Shown here one piece after another: positions 1-8,429 of a stretch of 64,000 nucleotides of DNA (its first letter is position 1; the number at the start of each line of letters is the position of its first letter). The position numbers were made by a program, and so were the translations under genes. A model generated the notes under the pieces. The model saw nothing but the letters and a program-made list of their open reading frames with translations. It was not told the DNA's origin and did not search any database. The DNA is from Mycoplana rhizolycopersici. Its GTDB lineage: Bacteria > Pseudomonadota > Alphaproteobacteria > Rhizobiales > Rhizobiaceae. The stretch spans positions 124,001-188,000 of the forward strand of contig NZ_JABXYK010000002.1 in the NCBI RefSeq assembly GCF_013378445.1, written 5' to 3'.

Positions 1-369
1 CAAAAACCGCATCAGGATGAAGCTCTCGAAGGTCGGCGCCAGCGCGCTGGCGATGTTGCCGATCGCAAACACGCCCATGAAGGCAAGCAGCAGGTCGCGG
101 CGGCGGAAACGCGCACCCATCACGGCAAGGACCGGGGCGCCGACCACGACGCCGAACGCATAGGCGCTGATGACGTAGCCTGCCTGCGCGTTGGTCACGT
201 CGAAGGTTCCGGCCACGTCGGGCAACAGGCCCATGATGGCGAATTCGCCCGTGCCGATGCCGAAGCTGCCGACGGCGAGCGCGAAAATGATGAGGGAAAT
301 GGTAAGGGCCGAAACGGGTTGCTGTGCGGAGGCGGGGAGGGTGTCGGCCGTTATGTGCGATTGTGCCAC
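1..369 (-). CDS. MFS transporter, N-terminal part (runs off window start)
   Basis: The reverse strand reads an uninterrupted frame of 123 codons from a GTG at 369 to the window edge. The translation begins VAQSHITADT and becomes strongly hydrophobic, with segments such as ALTISLIIFALAVGSFGIG and GYVISAYAFGVVVGAPVLAV. A GTGEFAIMGLLPDVA stretch follows the first membrane segment and an RFRRRDLL loop follows the second pair. These are typical of DHA1-type drug or sugar efflux permeases (AraJ/YdhP-like) of the major facilitator superfamily. No in-frame ATG lies upstream, and an AGG sits about 9 bases before the GTG. The substrate cannot be told, because roughly the last 270 residues lie outside the window. 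Confidence 0.8.
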   Translation of the reverse strand, partial: MAQSHITADTLPASAQQPVSALTISLIIFALAVGSFGIGTGEFAIMGLLPDVAGTFDVTNAQAGYVISAYAFGVVVGAPVLAVMGARFRRRDLLLAFMGVFAIGNIASALAPTFESFILMRFL

Positions 370-685
370 GTGAATTACCTGTGCAGGTCCCGCATGCCGA
401 GCAGGAGAACATCTGCGCGGCACTTCCTCCTCAGTGCTGGGCATATCGATCCGGCTGCAGGCCATGCATGAATGGACGATGGGAATCGGCTGCGCAGAAC
501 ACGCCGATGGTCGCAGTGAAGCTAACATTCTACGGCGGATTAACTATCGGCAATTTTGCATGGCAGCATCCACGGATTTGCGTATGTGGGCGTCGTGCCG
601 CGCGGCTGCTGTTATTTCGCCTTTTTGCAACTATCTAATGTCAGTGACGTTTGGGGAGGGCGCTAACGAGGTTTGGAGAACGTGA
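370..685. other. Intergenic region between divergent MFS and lipid-kinase genes
   Basis: This stretch of about 316 bases should hold the promoters of both flanking genes. I found no convincing gene; short open frames here have no ribosome binding site or recognisable product. A GGAG at about 675 precedes the ATG at 686 and is the likely ribosome binding site of the lipid kinase gene. Confidence 0.5.
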
Positions 686-1618
686 ATGCGGATTCAGGCG
701 ATATTCAACAAGGACGGCGGCACGTTTCGCACGACCGACATGGAAGCCTATGTGCGGCATGCCGAATCGGTATTCGCTGCGGCGGGCCATCACCTTGATT
801 GCGACGTCGTCGAAGGGGCAGACATCGAGATGACGCTGCGCCGCTGCGCCGACCGGACAGATCTCGATGCGATGCTTGCAGGCGGTGGCGACGGCACGAT
901 TTCGGCCGCCGCCGGCATTGCCTGGGAAAGCGGCATCTCGCTTGGCGTGGTCCCCGCCGGGACGATGAACCTCTTTGCCCGCTCCTTGCGCATTCCCCTC
1001 GATATCTGGCAGGCGCTCGATGCACTCGCGGACGGAACCGTGGCGGATGCGGACATCGGCAGTGCCAACGGGCGGGCGTTTGTACACCAGTTTTCCGCCG
1101 GTCTGCATGCCCGCATGGTGCGGCTTCGAAACGGCATGACCTATCGCTCGCGTGCCGGCAAGATCCTCGCCAACGTCCGCGCCGCCGGCGGCGTCATGCT
1201 CGATCCTCCCGAATTCGAGGTCGAGTTCGACGTCGACGGCGTTCGCGAGCATCGCCGCGTCTCCGCCATCAACGTGTCGAACAACCGCTTCGGCAATGAT
1301 GCGCTGCTCTATGCCGACAGCGTGACCGGCGGTCATCTGGGCTTCTATGTCGCCCAGCCCCTCTCGACTTCGGGCGTCGCACGGCTCGCCTACGATATCC
1401 TGCGCGGCAAGCTTCGGGAGAATGGCGACGTGACGGAGATGGTCGGCAGCGCCGTCGATCTCCACTTCCCCAAGATGGACCGCGCCGTCAACTGCGTCAT
1501 AGACGGCGAATTGCTGCCGATGAGCCGCGACGTGTCGCTGCGTCTTCACGCCGGCGAACTGAAGGTCATCGTGCCCCGCGTAAAGGCGCAATCCTCCCCG
1601 CAGGCCGCGGCGGCCTGA
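686..1618 (+). CDS. Diacylglycerol kinase family lipid kinase
   Basis: A 310-residue protein with the lipid-kinase nucleotide-binding signature GGGDGT at residues 66-71, followed by LGVVPAGTMNLFARSL, the conserved PxGTxNxxA motif of the DAGK catalytic domain. The second half matches the beta-rich C-terminal domain of the YegS/BmrU family, including an INVSNNRFG segment and a late DGE. Members are soluble or membrane-associated kinases that phosphorylate lipids such as diacylglycerol; the substrate here is unknown. The ATG at 686 has a GGAG about 8 bases upstream. The gene is transcribed toward the glutamine-synthetase-like gene and ends only 11 bases from it, so the two are convergent. Family assignment is firm; the substrate is not. 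Confidence 0.88.
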   Translation: MRIQAIFNKDGGTFRTTDMEAYVRHAESVFAAAGHHLDCDVVEGADIEMTLRRCADRTDLDAMLAGGGDGTISAAAGIAWESGISLGVVPAGTMNLFARSLRIPLDIWQALDALADGTVADADIGSANGRAFVHQFSAGLHARMVRLRNGMTYRSRAGKILANVRAAGGVMLDPPEFEVEFDVDGVREHRRVSAINVSNNRFGNDALLYADSVTGGHLGFYVAQPLSTSGVARLAYDILRGKLRENGDVTEMVGSAVDLHFPKMDRAVNCVIDGELLPMSRDVSLRLHAGELKVIVPRVKAQSSPQAAAA

Positions 1619-1629
1619 AGGGAAACCCG

Positions 1630-2988
1630 TCAGAGCCTCGCCAGATAGGTCTGGTAGTCGAAGTCCGACACCGTCCGCAGGTAGGTGATGGCCTCTTTGC
1701 GCTTGGTATCGCCATAGAGCTTGCGGTAGCGCTCGCCGAAGACGTCGGCGATGAAGGACGAGGCCGAAAACTCCTCGACGGCGGTGAGGAAGTCGTGCGT
1801 CAGCCGCGGCACACCGACCGGGTCCTGACCCGGTTCCGTCGCCGGCCCTGGATCCAGCTCCTCGTCCAGCCCGAGCAGCATGCCGCCGAGGATGGCGGTC
1901 AGCAGCAGGTATGGGTTGACGTCCGCGCCAGCGACGCGGTGCTCGATGCGGGCGGCCGGGCCGTCCTTGTCGGGAATACGGATCGCCGTGCCCCTGTGGC
2001 CGAAGCCCCAGTCGACATCGACCGGCGCGAACGAGCCCGGCTGGAAGCGGCGGTAGGAATTGGCGAACGGGGCGAAGATCAGTTGCGCCTCGCGCATCGT
2101 CCTGAGCATGCCGGCGCAGACCGACTTCAGCTTCTTCGGATCGCCCCCCTTGGCATCCAGCACATTGCGGCCGTCCCTGTCGATGATGCTCGCATGGACG
2201 TGCAGACCGGAGCCCGCCTGGTCGGCGTAGGGCTTCGCCATGCAGGTCGATTTCAGCCCGTGCAGGCGGGCGGCCTGCTCGGCGACGCGCTTCAGGTAGA
2301 TGCAGTCGTCGGCCGCAGCCAGCGCGTCTGGCCGGTGCAGAAGGTTGATCTCGAACTGGCCGTGGCCGAATTCGGCGGTCGTCGCATCCGCCGGCAGCTC
2401 CATCTCGCGGGCGAAGGCCCGCACGGTCTGCAGGTAGTCGTCCAGCGCATCGACCGCGCTCATGTCGTAGAGCTGGTAGCCGTTCGGCTGGCCGCGATAC
2501 ATCAGCCGCTCCGGGGGGCGGGGCTTCCCGGTCACCCGCCAATCGTCCTGCACCACGTAGAATTCGAGCTCGGTCGCGACGACCGGCGTCAGGCCGCGCT
2601 CGTCGAAGCGCTTCAGAAGGGCGGAAAGAATGGCGCGTGGGCACATGAAGCTCGGCGTGCCGTCGAGCTCGTGCATGGTGGCGAGCACCTGCTTGGAACC
2701 TTCCGGTGCCCATGGCATCGGCGTCAGCGACCGGCGGTCCGGCTTGCATTCCCCGTCCGGGTCGCCGACCGAGAGCGACAGGCCGGTAATGTCGTCATTG
2801 TCATCGCCCCAGATGTCGAGCGACTGGGTCGACGAGGGCAGGCGGACGGTGCCGTCCCAGATCTTCTTCTCCGCCTCCAGCGGGATCTGTTTGCCGCGCA
2901 GGTCGCCGTTCATGCCAACGAGCATGATCTCGATCCGGGGAGGAGCATTGGCCGGAACGTTGCCGTTCGCCGTGGAATCTTTGCGCAT
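1630..2988 (-). CDS. Glutamine synthetase family protein (gamma-glutamylpolyamine synthetase-like)
   Basis: A 452-residue glutamine-synthetase fold enzyme. Visible family motifs are ELEFYVV (first metal-site Glu), GHGQFEINLLH, the GSGLHVHASI histidine motif and RIEHRVAGADVNPYLLL near the C-terminus. It lacks the features of the main nitrogen-assimilating GlnA and is closer to the PuuA/GlnA3-like group that ligates glutamate to amines such as putrescine. The divergent neighbour is a class III aminotransferase of the type used on putrescine or other omega-amines, which supports amine catabolism, though no PuuB/C/D genes are present. I chose the ATG at 2988, with a GAGG 12 bases upstream, over an in-frame TTG at 3018. 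The exact substrate is inferred. Confidence 0.88.
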   Translation of the reverse strand: MRKDSTANGNVPANAPPRIEIMLVGMNGDLRGKQIPLEAEKKIWDGTVRLPSSTQSLDIWGDDNDDITGLSLSVGDPDGECKPDRRSLTPMPWAPEGSKQVLATMHELDGTPSFMCPRAILSALLKRFDERGLTPVVATELEFYVVQDDWRVTGKPRPPERLMYRGQPNGYQLYDMSAVDALDDYLQTVRAFAREMELPADATTAEFGHGQFEINLLHRPDALAAADDCIYLKRVAEQAARLHGLKSTCMAKPYADQAGSGLHVHASIIDRDGRNVLDAKGGDPKKLKSVCAGMLRTMREAQLIFAPFANSYRRFQPGSFAPVDVDWGFGHRGTAIRIPDKDGPAARIEHRVAGADVNPYLLLTAILGGMLLGLDEELDPGPATEPGQDPVGVPRLTHDFLTAVEEFSASSFIADVFGERYRKLYGDTKRKEAITYLRTVSDFDYQTYLARL

Positions 2989-3179
2989 GGTCAGGTTTCG
3001 CCTCAGGCAGGTTTTCAAGCGTGCATCCGGGCGAGCGATTCTTCTGCCGCTCTCTTGCCAAATGCCTGTTACAAGGGCATTTTCCTAGCCTATTCTGGCC
3101 CGCCATTCAATGAGCACCGAAACTTTCGCCGCGTTGCGGAGAAGCCGGTGAGACACCCTGAAACCCAAGGATGCGTAAC

Positions 3180-4547
3180 ATGTCGACAATGCCTGCCGCC
3201 TCGAATCTTGGTGCCCTTGATGCTGCCCACCACCTGCATCCCTTCTCGGACATGAAGAAGCTGAATGCCGCCGGCACCCGCATCATCGAGCGCGGCGAGG
3301 GCTGCTATATCTACGACAATCACGGCAAGAAGTATCTCGACGGTTTCGCCGGCCTCTGGTGCGTCAACATCGGCTACGGCCGCAAGGAAATTGCCGATGC
3401 CGTCGCCCGGCAGATGAACGAGCTGCCCTATTACAATACCTTCTTCGGCACCACCACGCCGCCGACAGCGCTGCTGGCGCAGAAGATTACCTCGCATGCG
3501 GGGCCCAACATCAACCGCGTCTTCTTCACCGGTTCCGGCTCGGAGGCCAACGACACCTGGTTCCGCATGGCGCGCGTCTACTGGGCGGCCCTTGGCAAGC
3601 CGTCGAAGAAGATGGTGATCGCGCGGCGCAACGGCTATCACGGCTCCACCGTGGTCGGCGCCTCGATGGGCGGCATGAAATACATGCACGAGCAGGGCGC
3701 GTTGCCGATCGAAGGCATCGTCCATATCGGCCAGCCCTTCTGGTATGGCGAGGGGGGCGAGCTCTCGCCGGCCGAGTTCGGCCTGAAGGTCGCACGCGAG
3801 CTGGCAGAGAAGATCGACGAACTCGGCGCCGATAATGTCGCAGCCTTTGTGGCCGAGCCGATCCAGGGGGCGGGCGGCGTCATCGTGCCGCCGGAAACAT
3901 ACTGGCCGGAGATCGCCCGCATCTGCAAGGAAAAGGACATTCTGCTGGTCGTCGACGAGGTGATCTGCGGGTTCGGCCGCACCGGCCATTGGTTCGGCCA
4001 CCAGCATTTCGGCGTACAGCCGGATCTGGCACCGATCGCCAAGGGCCTGTCGTCGGGCTACCTGCCGATCGGCGGCGTCATGGTCTCCGACCGCGTCGGC
4101 GACGTTCTGGTCAACGAGGTGGGCGACTTCAACCACGGCTTCACCTATTCCGGCCATCCGGTCTGCGCCGCCGCCGCACTGGAAAACCTGCGCATCATCG
4201 AGGACGAGAAGCTGGTCGAGCGCGTGCACGATGATGTCGGCCCCTACCTTGCCGAAGGGCTGAAATCGCTGGAGGACCACCCTCTGGTGGGCCAGACCCA
4301 GTCGGTCGGCCTGATGGGCGCGGTCCAGCTCGTCGACGACAAGGCGAGCCGCAAGCGTTTCGAGGACAAGGAAAAGGTCGGTGTGGAGGTTCGCAACCAC
4401 TGCCTCGCCAACGGTCTTGTGCTGCGCGCCACCGGCGACCGCATGCTCTATTCCCCGCCGCTGGTCATCACCCGCGCCGAGATCGATCAGATGATCGAAA
4501 CCACCCGCAAGGGACTGGATCACGGGTGGAAGGCGATGAAAGGCTGA
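3180..4547 (+). CDS. Class III (omega) aminotransferase, likely putrescine/amine-pyruvate type
   Basis: A 455-residue PLP-dependent class III aminotransferase. The cofactor lysine lies in IAKGLSSGYLP at about residue 288, preceded by the VVDEVICGFGRTG motif whose Asp contacts the pyridine nitrogen; FFTGSGSEANDT is the phosphate-cup segment. The pattern resembles SpuC-type putrescine- or spermidine-pyruvate aminotransferases and beta-alanine/taurine-pyruvate transaminases. The ATG at 3180 has AAGGA 8-9 bases upstream; the earlier ATG at 3171 sits too close to that site. It is divergent from the GS-like gene with about 190 bases between them, so shared regulation is plausible. The amino donor cannot be read from the sequence. 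Confidence 0.9.
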   Translation: MSTMPAASNLGALDAAHHLHPFSDMKKLNAAGTRIIERGEGCYIYDNHGKKYLDGFAGLWCVNIGYGRKEIADAVARQMNELPYYNTFFGTTTPPTALLAQKITSHAGPNINRVFFTGSGSEANDTWFRMARVYWAALGKPSKKMVIARRNGYHGSTVVGASMGGMKYMHEQGALPIEGIVHIGQPFWYGEGGELSPAEFGLKVARELAEKIDELGADNVAAFVAEPIQGAGGVIVPPETYWPEIARICKEKDILLVVDEVICGFGRTGHWFGHQHFGVQPDLAPIAKGLSSGYLPIGGVMVSDRVGDVLVNEVGDFNHGFTYSGHPVCAAAALENLRIIEDEKLVERVHDDVGPYLAEGLKSLEDHPLVGQTQSVGLMGAVQLVDDKASRKRFEDKEKVGVEVRNHCLANGLVLRATGDRMLYSPPLVITRAEIDQMIETTRKGLDHGWKAMKG

Positions 4548-4687
4548 TCGGCCGGCGTCCGCTGAAGGTCGCGGCAGGCCATCGGTGGACGGTGACCCGA
4601 GGCTTGGGGTGCCTCCTGATCCCTCCGCGAAGTCGGCCCTGCGCCAGCGCGTCCTGCCTCTCCGCCCCACGCCCCCACGCCCCCGTC

Positions 4688-4708
4688 ATGCCGGACTAGA
4701 TCCGGCAT
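4688..4708. repeat. Extragenic palindrome of the ATGCCGGA...TCCGGCAT type
   Basis: A perfect inverted repeat of 8 bases, ATGCCGGA and TCCGGCAT, around a CTAGA centre. A degraded second copy of the core in opposite orientation (CCGGATCAAGTCCG) lies at 4773-4786. Palindromes of this kind are dispersed between genes in many alphaproteobacteria. It lies between the aminotransferase and the convergent glycosyltransferase and could act as a terminator hairpin. Confidence 0.6.
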
Positions 4709-4842
4709 CCAGTTGCGCAAGTCCTTGCGCGATAGAGTATTTCCCGCGCCATGGACACGGCGCTGCGGGCTCCCGGATCAAGTCCGCTGATATCGCTTGA
4801 GTATGTTGCTGACCCATCCGCGTGCGCGGGCCGTGCCCCGCG

Positions 4843-6345
4843 CTACTCCCCCGCCGGATACACCCAGGCATAGCTGATGCTGTAGCGCTTGCCGTCGCGG
4901 CCATAGTGATACGGCAGTTCCATCCGGTGCAGATCGGGCGCGGCGGCCGGCCGGCCCTTGCCGAAGCGAGCGGCGTCAGCCAGCAAATCCGGGGCCGCGT
5001 CGGCCGCAGCGCCGTCTTCCTTGCGCCAGACGACCAGGACGGGCGACGTTGCGCTCCAGGCGACATCCGGGGCAAAGCCCGCATAGTCCTCAGATACCAC
5101 CGGAATGCCGGGGAAATGCAGGCGCAGGTTGCCGGCGAGGTGCGTGTCGTCGGTGAGGATGGCCGCCGGCCTGATGCCGTCGTCGGCGATACTCCGTGCG
5201 AAGGCGTCGTAGGGAACGTTGAGTTTCTGGTAGTCGCCGGTCAGCCCGGCGGCGGCGACCCGGCCGAAGAGGATGGCCGGCACGGCGATCATGATCGCCG
5301 TCACGATTGGCGCAAAGCGCTTCAATTGCAGTCCGTCGGCAAGGCCTGCGGCTTCCACCTTCAGGCAGAGGTAGAGCGGCAGCACCAGAAGCAGCGGCGT
5401 CAGCCAGCGGTCCTTGATGTGCGCCGCCCCGGCAAACAGGATCAGCAGGACCAGCGCCAGCACGAACAGCACCATCATCCGCTCGATCAGCGCCGTCCAG
5501 CGGTTGCCCTTCGACAGTGCCTGCCAGAGGCTGCCGCGGAAGACGACGGCGAAGACGATCACGGTGACGGCGGAGAAGCCGGCGATCGCGGTGACGAGCG
5601 ACAGCAGCCCTTCGGCGATCTGCGAGGCAAGGGCGGCATCCTCTTCGGCAAGCTTCTCCATCGTCCGCTCCGATGCAAGCCCGAGGTGGTCGACGAGCCA
5701 GAGCGCATGCGGCGCGACGATCAGAAGGCTCGCGCCGATCGTCAGCATCAGGCGCCAGTCGAAGACCCGCTGCCGCCATTCCCTGTCGAACAGGACGGCC
5801 AGGAGTGCCGCTGCCGGAAGCAGAACGAAATTGTACTTGGCGATCATGCCGATGCCGATCGCAATGCCGGTCAGCAGATAGCTTGCGATCGTGGGGGCTG
5901 CCAGCGTGCGGAAGAAGCCGTACAGGAAAAGCGCTGCGGCGAAGACGACCGCCACCGTATGCGTTAGGTCGCGCTGCGCCTCGAAGGCGATTTGCGGGAT
6001 CGTCAGCAATGACAGCGTGGCGATGATCGCAAGATCGCGGTCCTTCAGGACCGATTTCGCCGCCAGGCCATAGGCGAGGTAGGCGGCAAAGAGCATCAGG
6101 TTCTTCAGGAAACTGATCGCAAACACGCTCGGCCCGGTGATCTGGATCAGTCCGTATTGCAGCCAGTTGTAGAAGGGCGGCTGCGTGTCGTAGCCCGCGG
6201 CCAGCCACTGCGACAGCAGGATCTGCTGCGCCTCGTCCCTTTCCAGCGAATCCGGCAGAGCCATCCGCACGAGGAAATTGACGACGAAATATGCGGCCAG
6301 GAGCATGAAGGCCGCATTCGGCGATGCGCGCAGGAAGCGGGTCAT
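4843..6345 (-). CDS. GT39-type membrane glycosyltransferase (ArnT/RgtA-D-like)
   Basis: A 500-residue protein with about a dozen hydrophobic segments. The N-terminal loop carries LERDEAQQ after the first membrane span, the acidic motif position typical of GT-C enzymes of family GT39/PMT_2, and TQPPFYNWLQ follows, resembling the ArnT/PMT periplasmic loop. A soluble domain of about 130 residues ends the protein. Such enzymes move a sugar from a polyprenyl-phosphate carrier to lipid A, LPS or protein on the periplasmic side. It starts one base after the stop of the GT2 gene, so the two are co-transcribed: GT2 would make the lipid-linked donor and this enzyme would use it. Rhizobial RgtA-D galacturonosyltransferases belong to this family, but the sugar here is not established. 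Confidence 0.85.
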   Translation of the reverse strand: MTRFLRASPNAAFMLLAAYFVVNFLVRMALPDSLERDEAQQILLSQWLAAGYDTQPPFYNWLQYGLIQITGPSVFAISFLKNLMLFAAYLAYGLAAKSVLKDRDLAIIATLSLLTIPQIAFEAQRDLTHTVAVVFAAALFLYGFFRTLAAPTIASYLLTGIAIGIGMIAKYNFVLLPAAALLAVLFDREWRQRVFDWRLMLTIGASLLIVAPHALWLVDHLGLASERTMEKLAEEDAALASQIAEGLLSLVTAIAGFSAVTVIVFAVVFRGSLWQALSKGNRWTALIERMMVLFVLALVLLILFAGAAHIKDRWLTPLLLVLPLYLCLKVEAAGLADGLQLKRFAPIVTAIMIAVPAILFGRVAAAGLTGDYQKLNVPYDAFARSIADDGIRPAAILTDDTHLAGNLRLHFPGIPVVSEDYAGFAPDVAWSATSPVLVVWRKEDGAAADAAPDLLADAARFGKGRPAAAPDLHRMELPYHYGRDGKRYSISYAWVYPAGE

Positions 6346-6346
6346 C

Positions 6347-7369
6347 TCAGTCGTGCCGGAACGTCTGCCGGATGACGTAGTTCGGCGTGTCGTCGTCGCG
6401 GAAATAGGTCCGCGCGATCATCTCCGACAGGATGCCGGTGGTGATAAGCTGGACCGACGACAGGAACAGCAGGACGCCGACCAGCAGCAGCGGTCGCGTG
6501 CCGATGTCGTTGCCGAAGGCGAACTTGTCGATGAAGAGATAAGCGAGGATGAGAGCGCTCAGCGCGCCCGCTGCCAGGCCGATCGAGCCGAAGAAGTGGC
6601 CCGGTCGCGCCTTGTAGCGCATGAAGAACAGCACCGACAGCAAGTCCAGTATGACCCGGAACGTGCGCGAAATGCCGTATTTGGAGGTGCCGAGCGTGCG
6701 CGGATGGTGGGCGACGACCATCTCGCCGATTCTGGAGCTCGGCACCACGCCCGCGACCCAGGCGGGGATGAAACGGTGCATCTCGCCCATCAGCTTGACC
6801 TGCTTGATGATCGAGGCGCGGTAGATCTTCAGGCTGCAGCCGTAGTCGTGCAGGCGTACGCCGGTGATCCGCCCGATCAGCGCGTTGGCGCACCAGGAAG
6901 GGATCTTGCGCAGGAACAGGCCGTCCTTGCGGTTCTTGCGCCAGCCGACGAGCAGGTCGAGCTCGCGGTCGTCGAGGGCCTGCGCCATGGCGCGGATGTC
7001 GCGCGGATCGTTCTGCAGGTCGCCGTCGAGCGTGGCGATCAGGCGGCCGCGGGCGGCGTCGATGCCGGCCTGCATGGCCGCGGTCTGGCCGAAATTGCGC
7101 TGCAGCTCGATGATCGCAAGGTTCAGTCCCGGCCGGTCGAGCGCGCCGCGCGCCTTCAAGAGCGTCGCATCCGTGCTGCCGTCGTCGACGAGGATCAGTT
7201 CCCACGGTTTGTCGAAACCGTCCATGGCCTCGTAGATGCGCTCGATCAGCGGGACGACGCTCTCTTCCTCGTTGAAGACGGGGACGACCAGCGAAATCTC
7301 GATGCCGGCCGGCTGCAGCTCGACGGCGGCGATGGTTTGCGAATTTTCCTGCAATGTTTCTTTCTCCAC
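6347..7369 (-). CDS. GT2 polyprenyl-phosphate glycosyltransferase (DPM1/ArnC/RgtE-like)
   Basis: A family 2 glycosyltransferase of about 340 residues. It opens with ISLVVPVFNEEESV and contains ILVDDGSTDAT and ATLDGDLQNDP, the nucleotide-sugar and metal-binding motifs of the GT-A fold. Two hydrophobic hairpin segments follow at the C-terminus, as in ArnC, GtrB and RgtE, which load a sugar onto undecaprenyl or dodecaprenyl phosphate. I start it at GTG 7369; a TTG at 7354 with GGAG 9 bases upstream is equally possible. A longer frame reaching 7504 would overlap the divergent gene and is unlikely. It forms an operon with the downstream GT39 gene. Confidence 0.87.
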   Translation of the reverse strand: MEKETLQENSQTIAAVELQPAGIEISLVVPVFNEEESVVPLIERIYEAMDGFDKPWELILVDDGSTDATLLKARGALDRPGLNLAIIELQRNFGQTAAMQAGIDAARGRLIATLDGDLQNDPRDIRAMAQALDDRELDLLVGWRKNRKDGLFLRKIPSWCANALIGRITGVRLHDYGCSLKIYRASIIKQVKLMGEMHRFIPAWVAGVVPSSRIGEMVVAHHPRTLGTSKYGISRTFRVILDLLSVLFFMRYKARPGHFFGSIGLAAGALSALILAYLFIDKFAFGNDIGTRPLLLVGVLLFLSSVQLITTGILSEMIARTYFRDDDTPNYVIRQTFRHD

Positions 7370-7444
7370 TCCGGCGGAGTTCTTTCCGTCTGCGTATCGT
7401 GGTACCACGCGCTCGCAGCCTGATAAGGGAAACCCAGCACTTAT

Positions 7445-8425
7445 ATGACTTCCGCGCCGAATTCCAGCCGACGTCCCTGGCTTTCCCGTGTTGCCCGCCG
7501 TCATGGCATGACGCTTCTGACGGTCGCCTGCCTTGTCGCCTATGCCGCCTTCGTCGAATGGCAGTGGGGCTGGGGACGGCTTCTCGTGCAGTGGCAGAAG
7601 GTCGGCCTATGGACGACGACAGGTGCGCTCGCGCTGTTGACCGCAACCTATTTCGTCCGCACCCAGCGCATCTACGACTACTTTCCGAAGGAAACCGCGG
7701 GGCATTTCCTGAAGCTGTTTCGCCTGACGCAGGTACACAACCTGCTCAACATCATGCTGCCTTTCCGGGCAGGGGAGACGAGCTTTCCGCTGCTGATGCG
7801 CTCGCAGTTTTCCGTGCCGCTTCCGCGTGCGACCGCAGCCCTTCTGGTCATGCGCCTGCTCGACCTGCATGCGCTGTGCGCCGCAGCCGGCATCGGCCTC
7901 GTCATGGGGGCTTCCGGCCGGCCGCTCGCCTGGCTGGTCTGGGCGCTCTTTCTCGTGTCGCCGCTCGTGTTCTTCGCCGCCAAGGGGCCGATTTTCCGAC
8001 AGCTCAAGGGGCGCCTGCCCGGCAAGCTCGAACGTCTTCTGGAAGAGGTCGATGCCGGCATCCCGGCCGATACCGGCCGCTTCGTCCGCGCCTGGCTCTT
8101 CACCGTGCTGAACTGGGGCGTGAAGGTGCTGGTGCTCGCCTGGGTCCTCGGCCTGCTCGGCGTGGCGCCGCTTGCCGCCACCTTCGGCGGCGCACTCGGC
8201 GGCGAATTGTCCTCCGTCCTGCCAGTCCATGCACCCGGCGGCGTCGGCACCTATCCGGCCGGGATCACGGCCGGCGCGGTCGCCTTTGGCGCGGACAAGG
8301 CGCGTGCGGCGGTATCAGTCATGGCCGAGGCTGCGATCAACGCGCACCTGATGATCGTCGCCAGCGCCTGTGTGGGAACGGCGCTGTCGGTCGTGCTCTC
8401 GTGGTTTTCGAACGAGCCGCGTTGA
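7445..8425 (+). CDS. LPG-synthase transmembrane family (UPF0104-type) membrane protein
   Basis: A 326-residue integral membrane protein with seven or more hydrophobic segments. Family features are NLLNIMLPFRAGE in the middle of the protein and SSVLPVHAPGGVGTYPAG near the C-terminus, the second typical of the lysylphosphatidylglycerol synthase transmembrane/flippase domain. The soluble acyltransferase-like domain of MprF is absent. It is divergent from the GT2-GT39 pair with only about 75 bases between starts, suggesting a link with lipid-bound sugar handling, for example as a flippase. That role is inferred from position only. Confidence 0.75.
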   Translation: MTSAPNSSRRPWLSRVARRHGMTLLTVACLVAYAAFVEWQWGWGRLLVQWQKVGLWTTTGALALLTATYFVRTQRIYDYFPKETAGHFLKLFRLTQVHNLLNIMLPFRAGETSFPLLMRSQFSVPLPRATAALLVMRLLDLHALCAAAGIGLVMGASGRPLAWLVWALFLVSPLVFFAAKGPIFRQLKGRLPGKLERLLEEVDAGIPADTGRFVRAWLFTVLNWGVKVLVLAWVLGLLGVAPLAATFGGALGGELSSVLPVHAPGGVGTYPAGITAGAVAFGADKARAAVSVMAEAAINAHLMIVASACVGTALSVVLSWFSNEPR

Positions 8426-8429
8426 CGGC

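Noticed and set aside
641-2749. 702-codon reverse frame across the lipid kinase and GS-like genes
   Set aside because: It is antisense to the lipid kinase and in a shifted frame of the GS-like gene, both of which carry clear motifs; translation is low-complexity.
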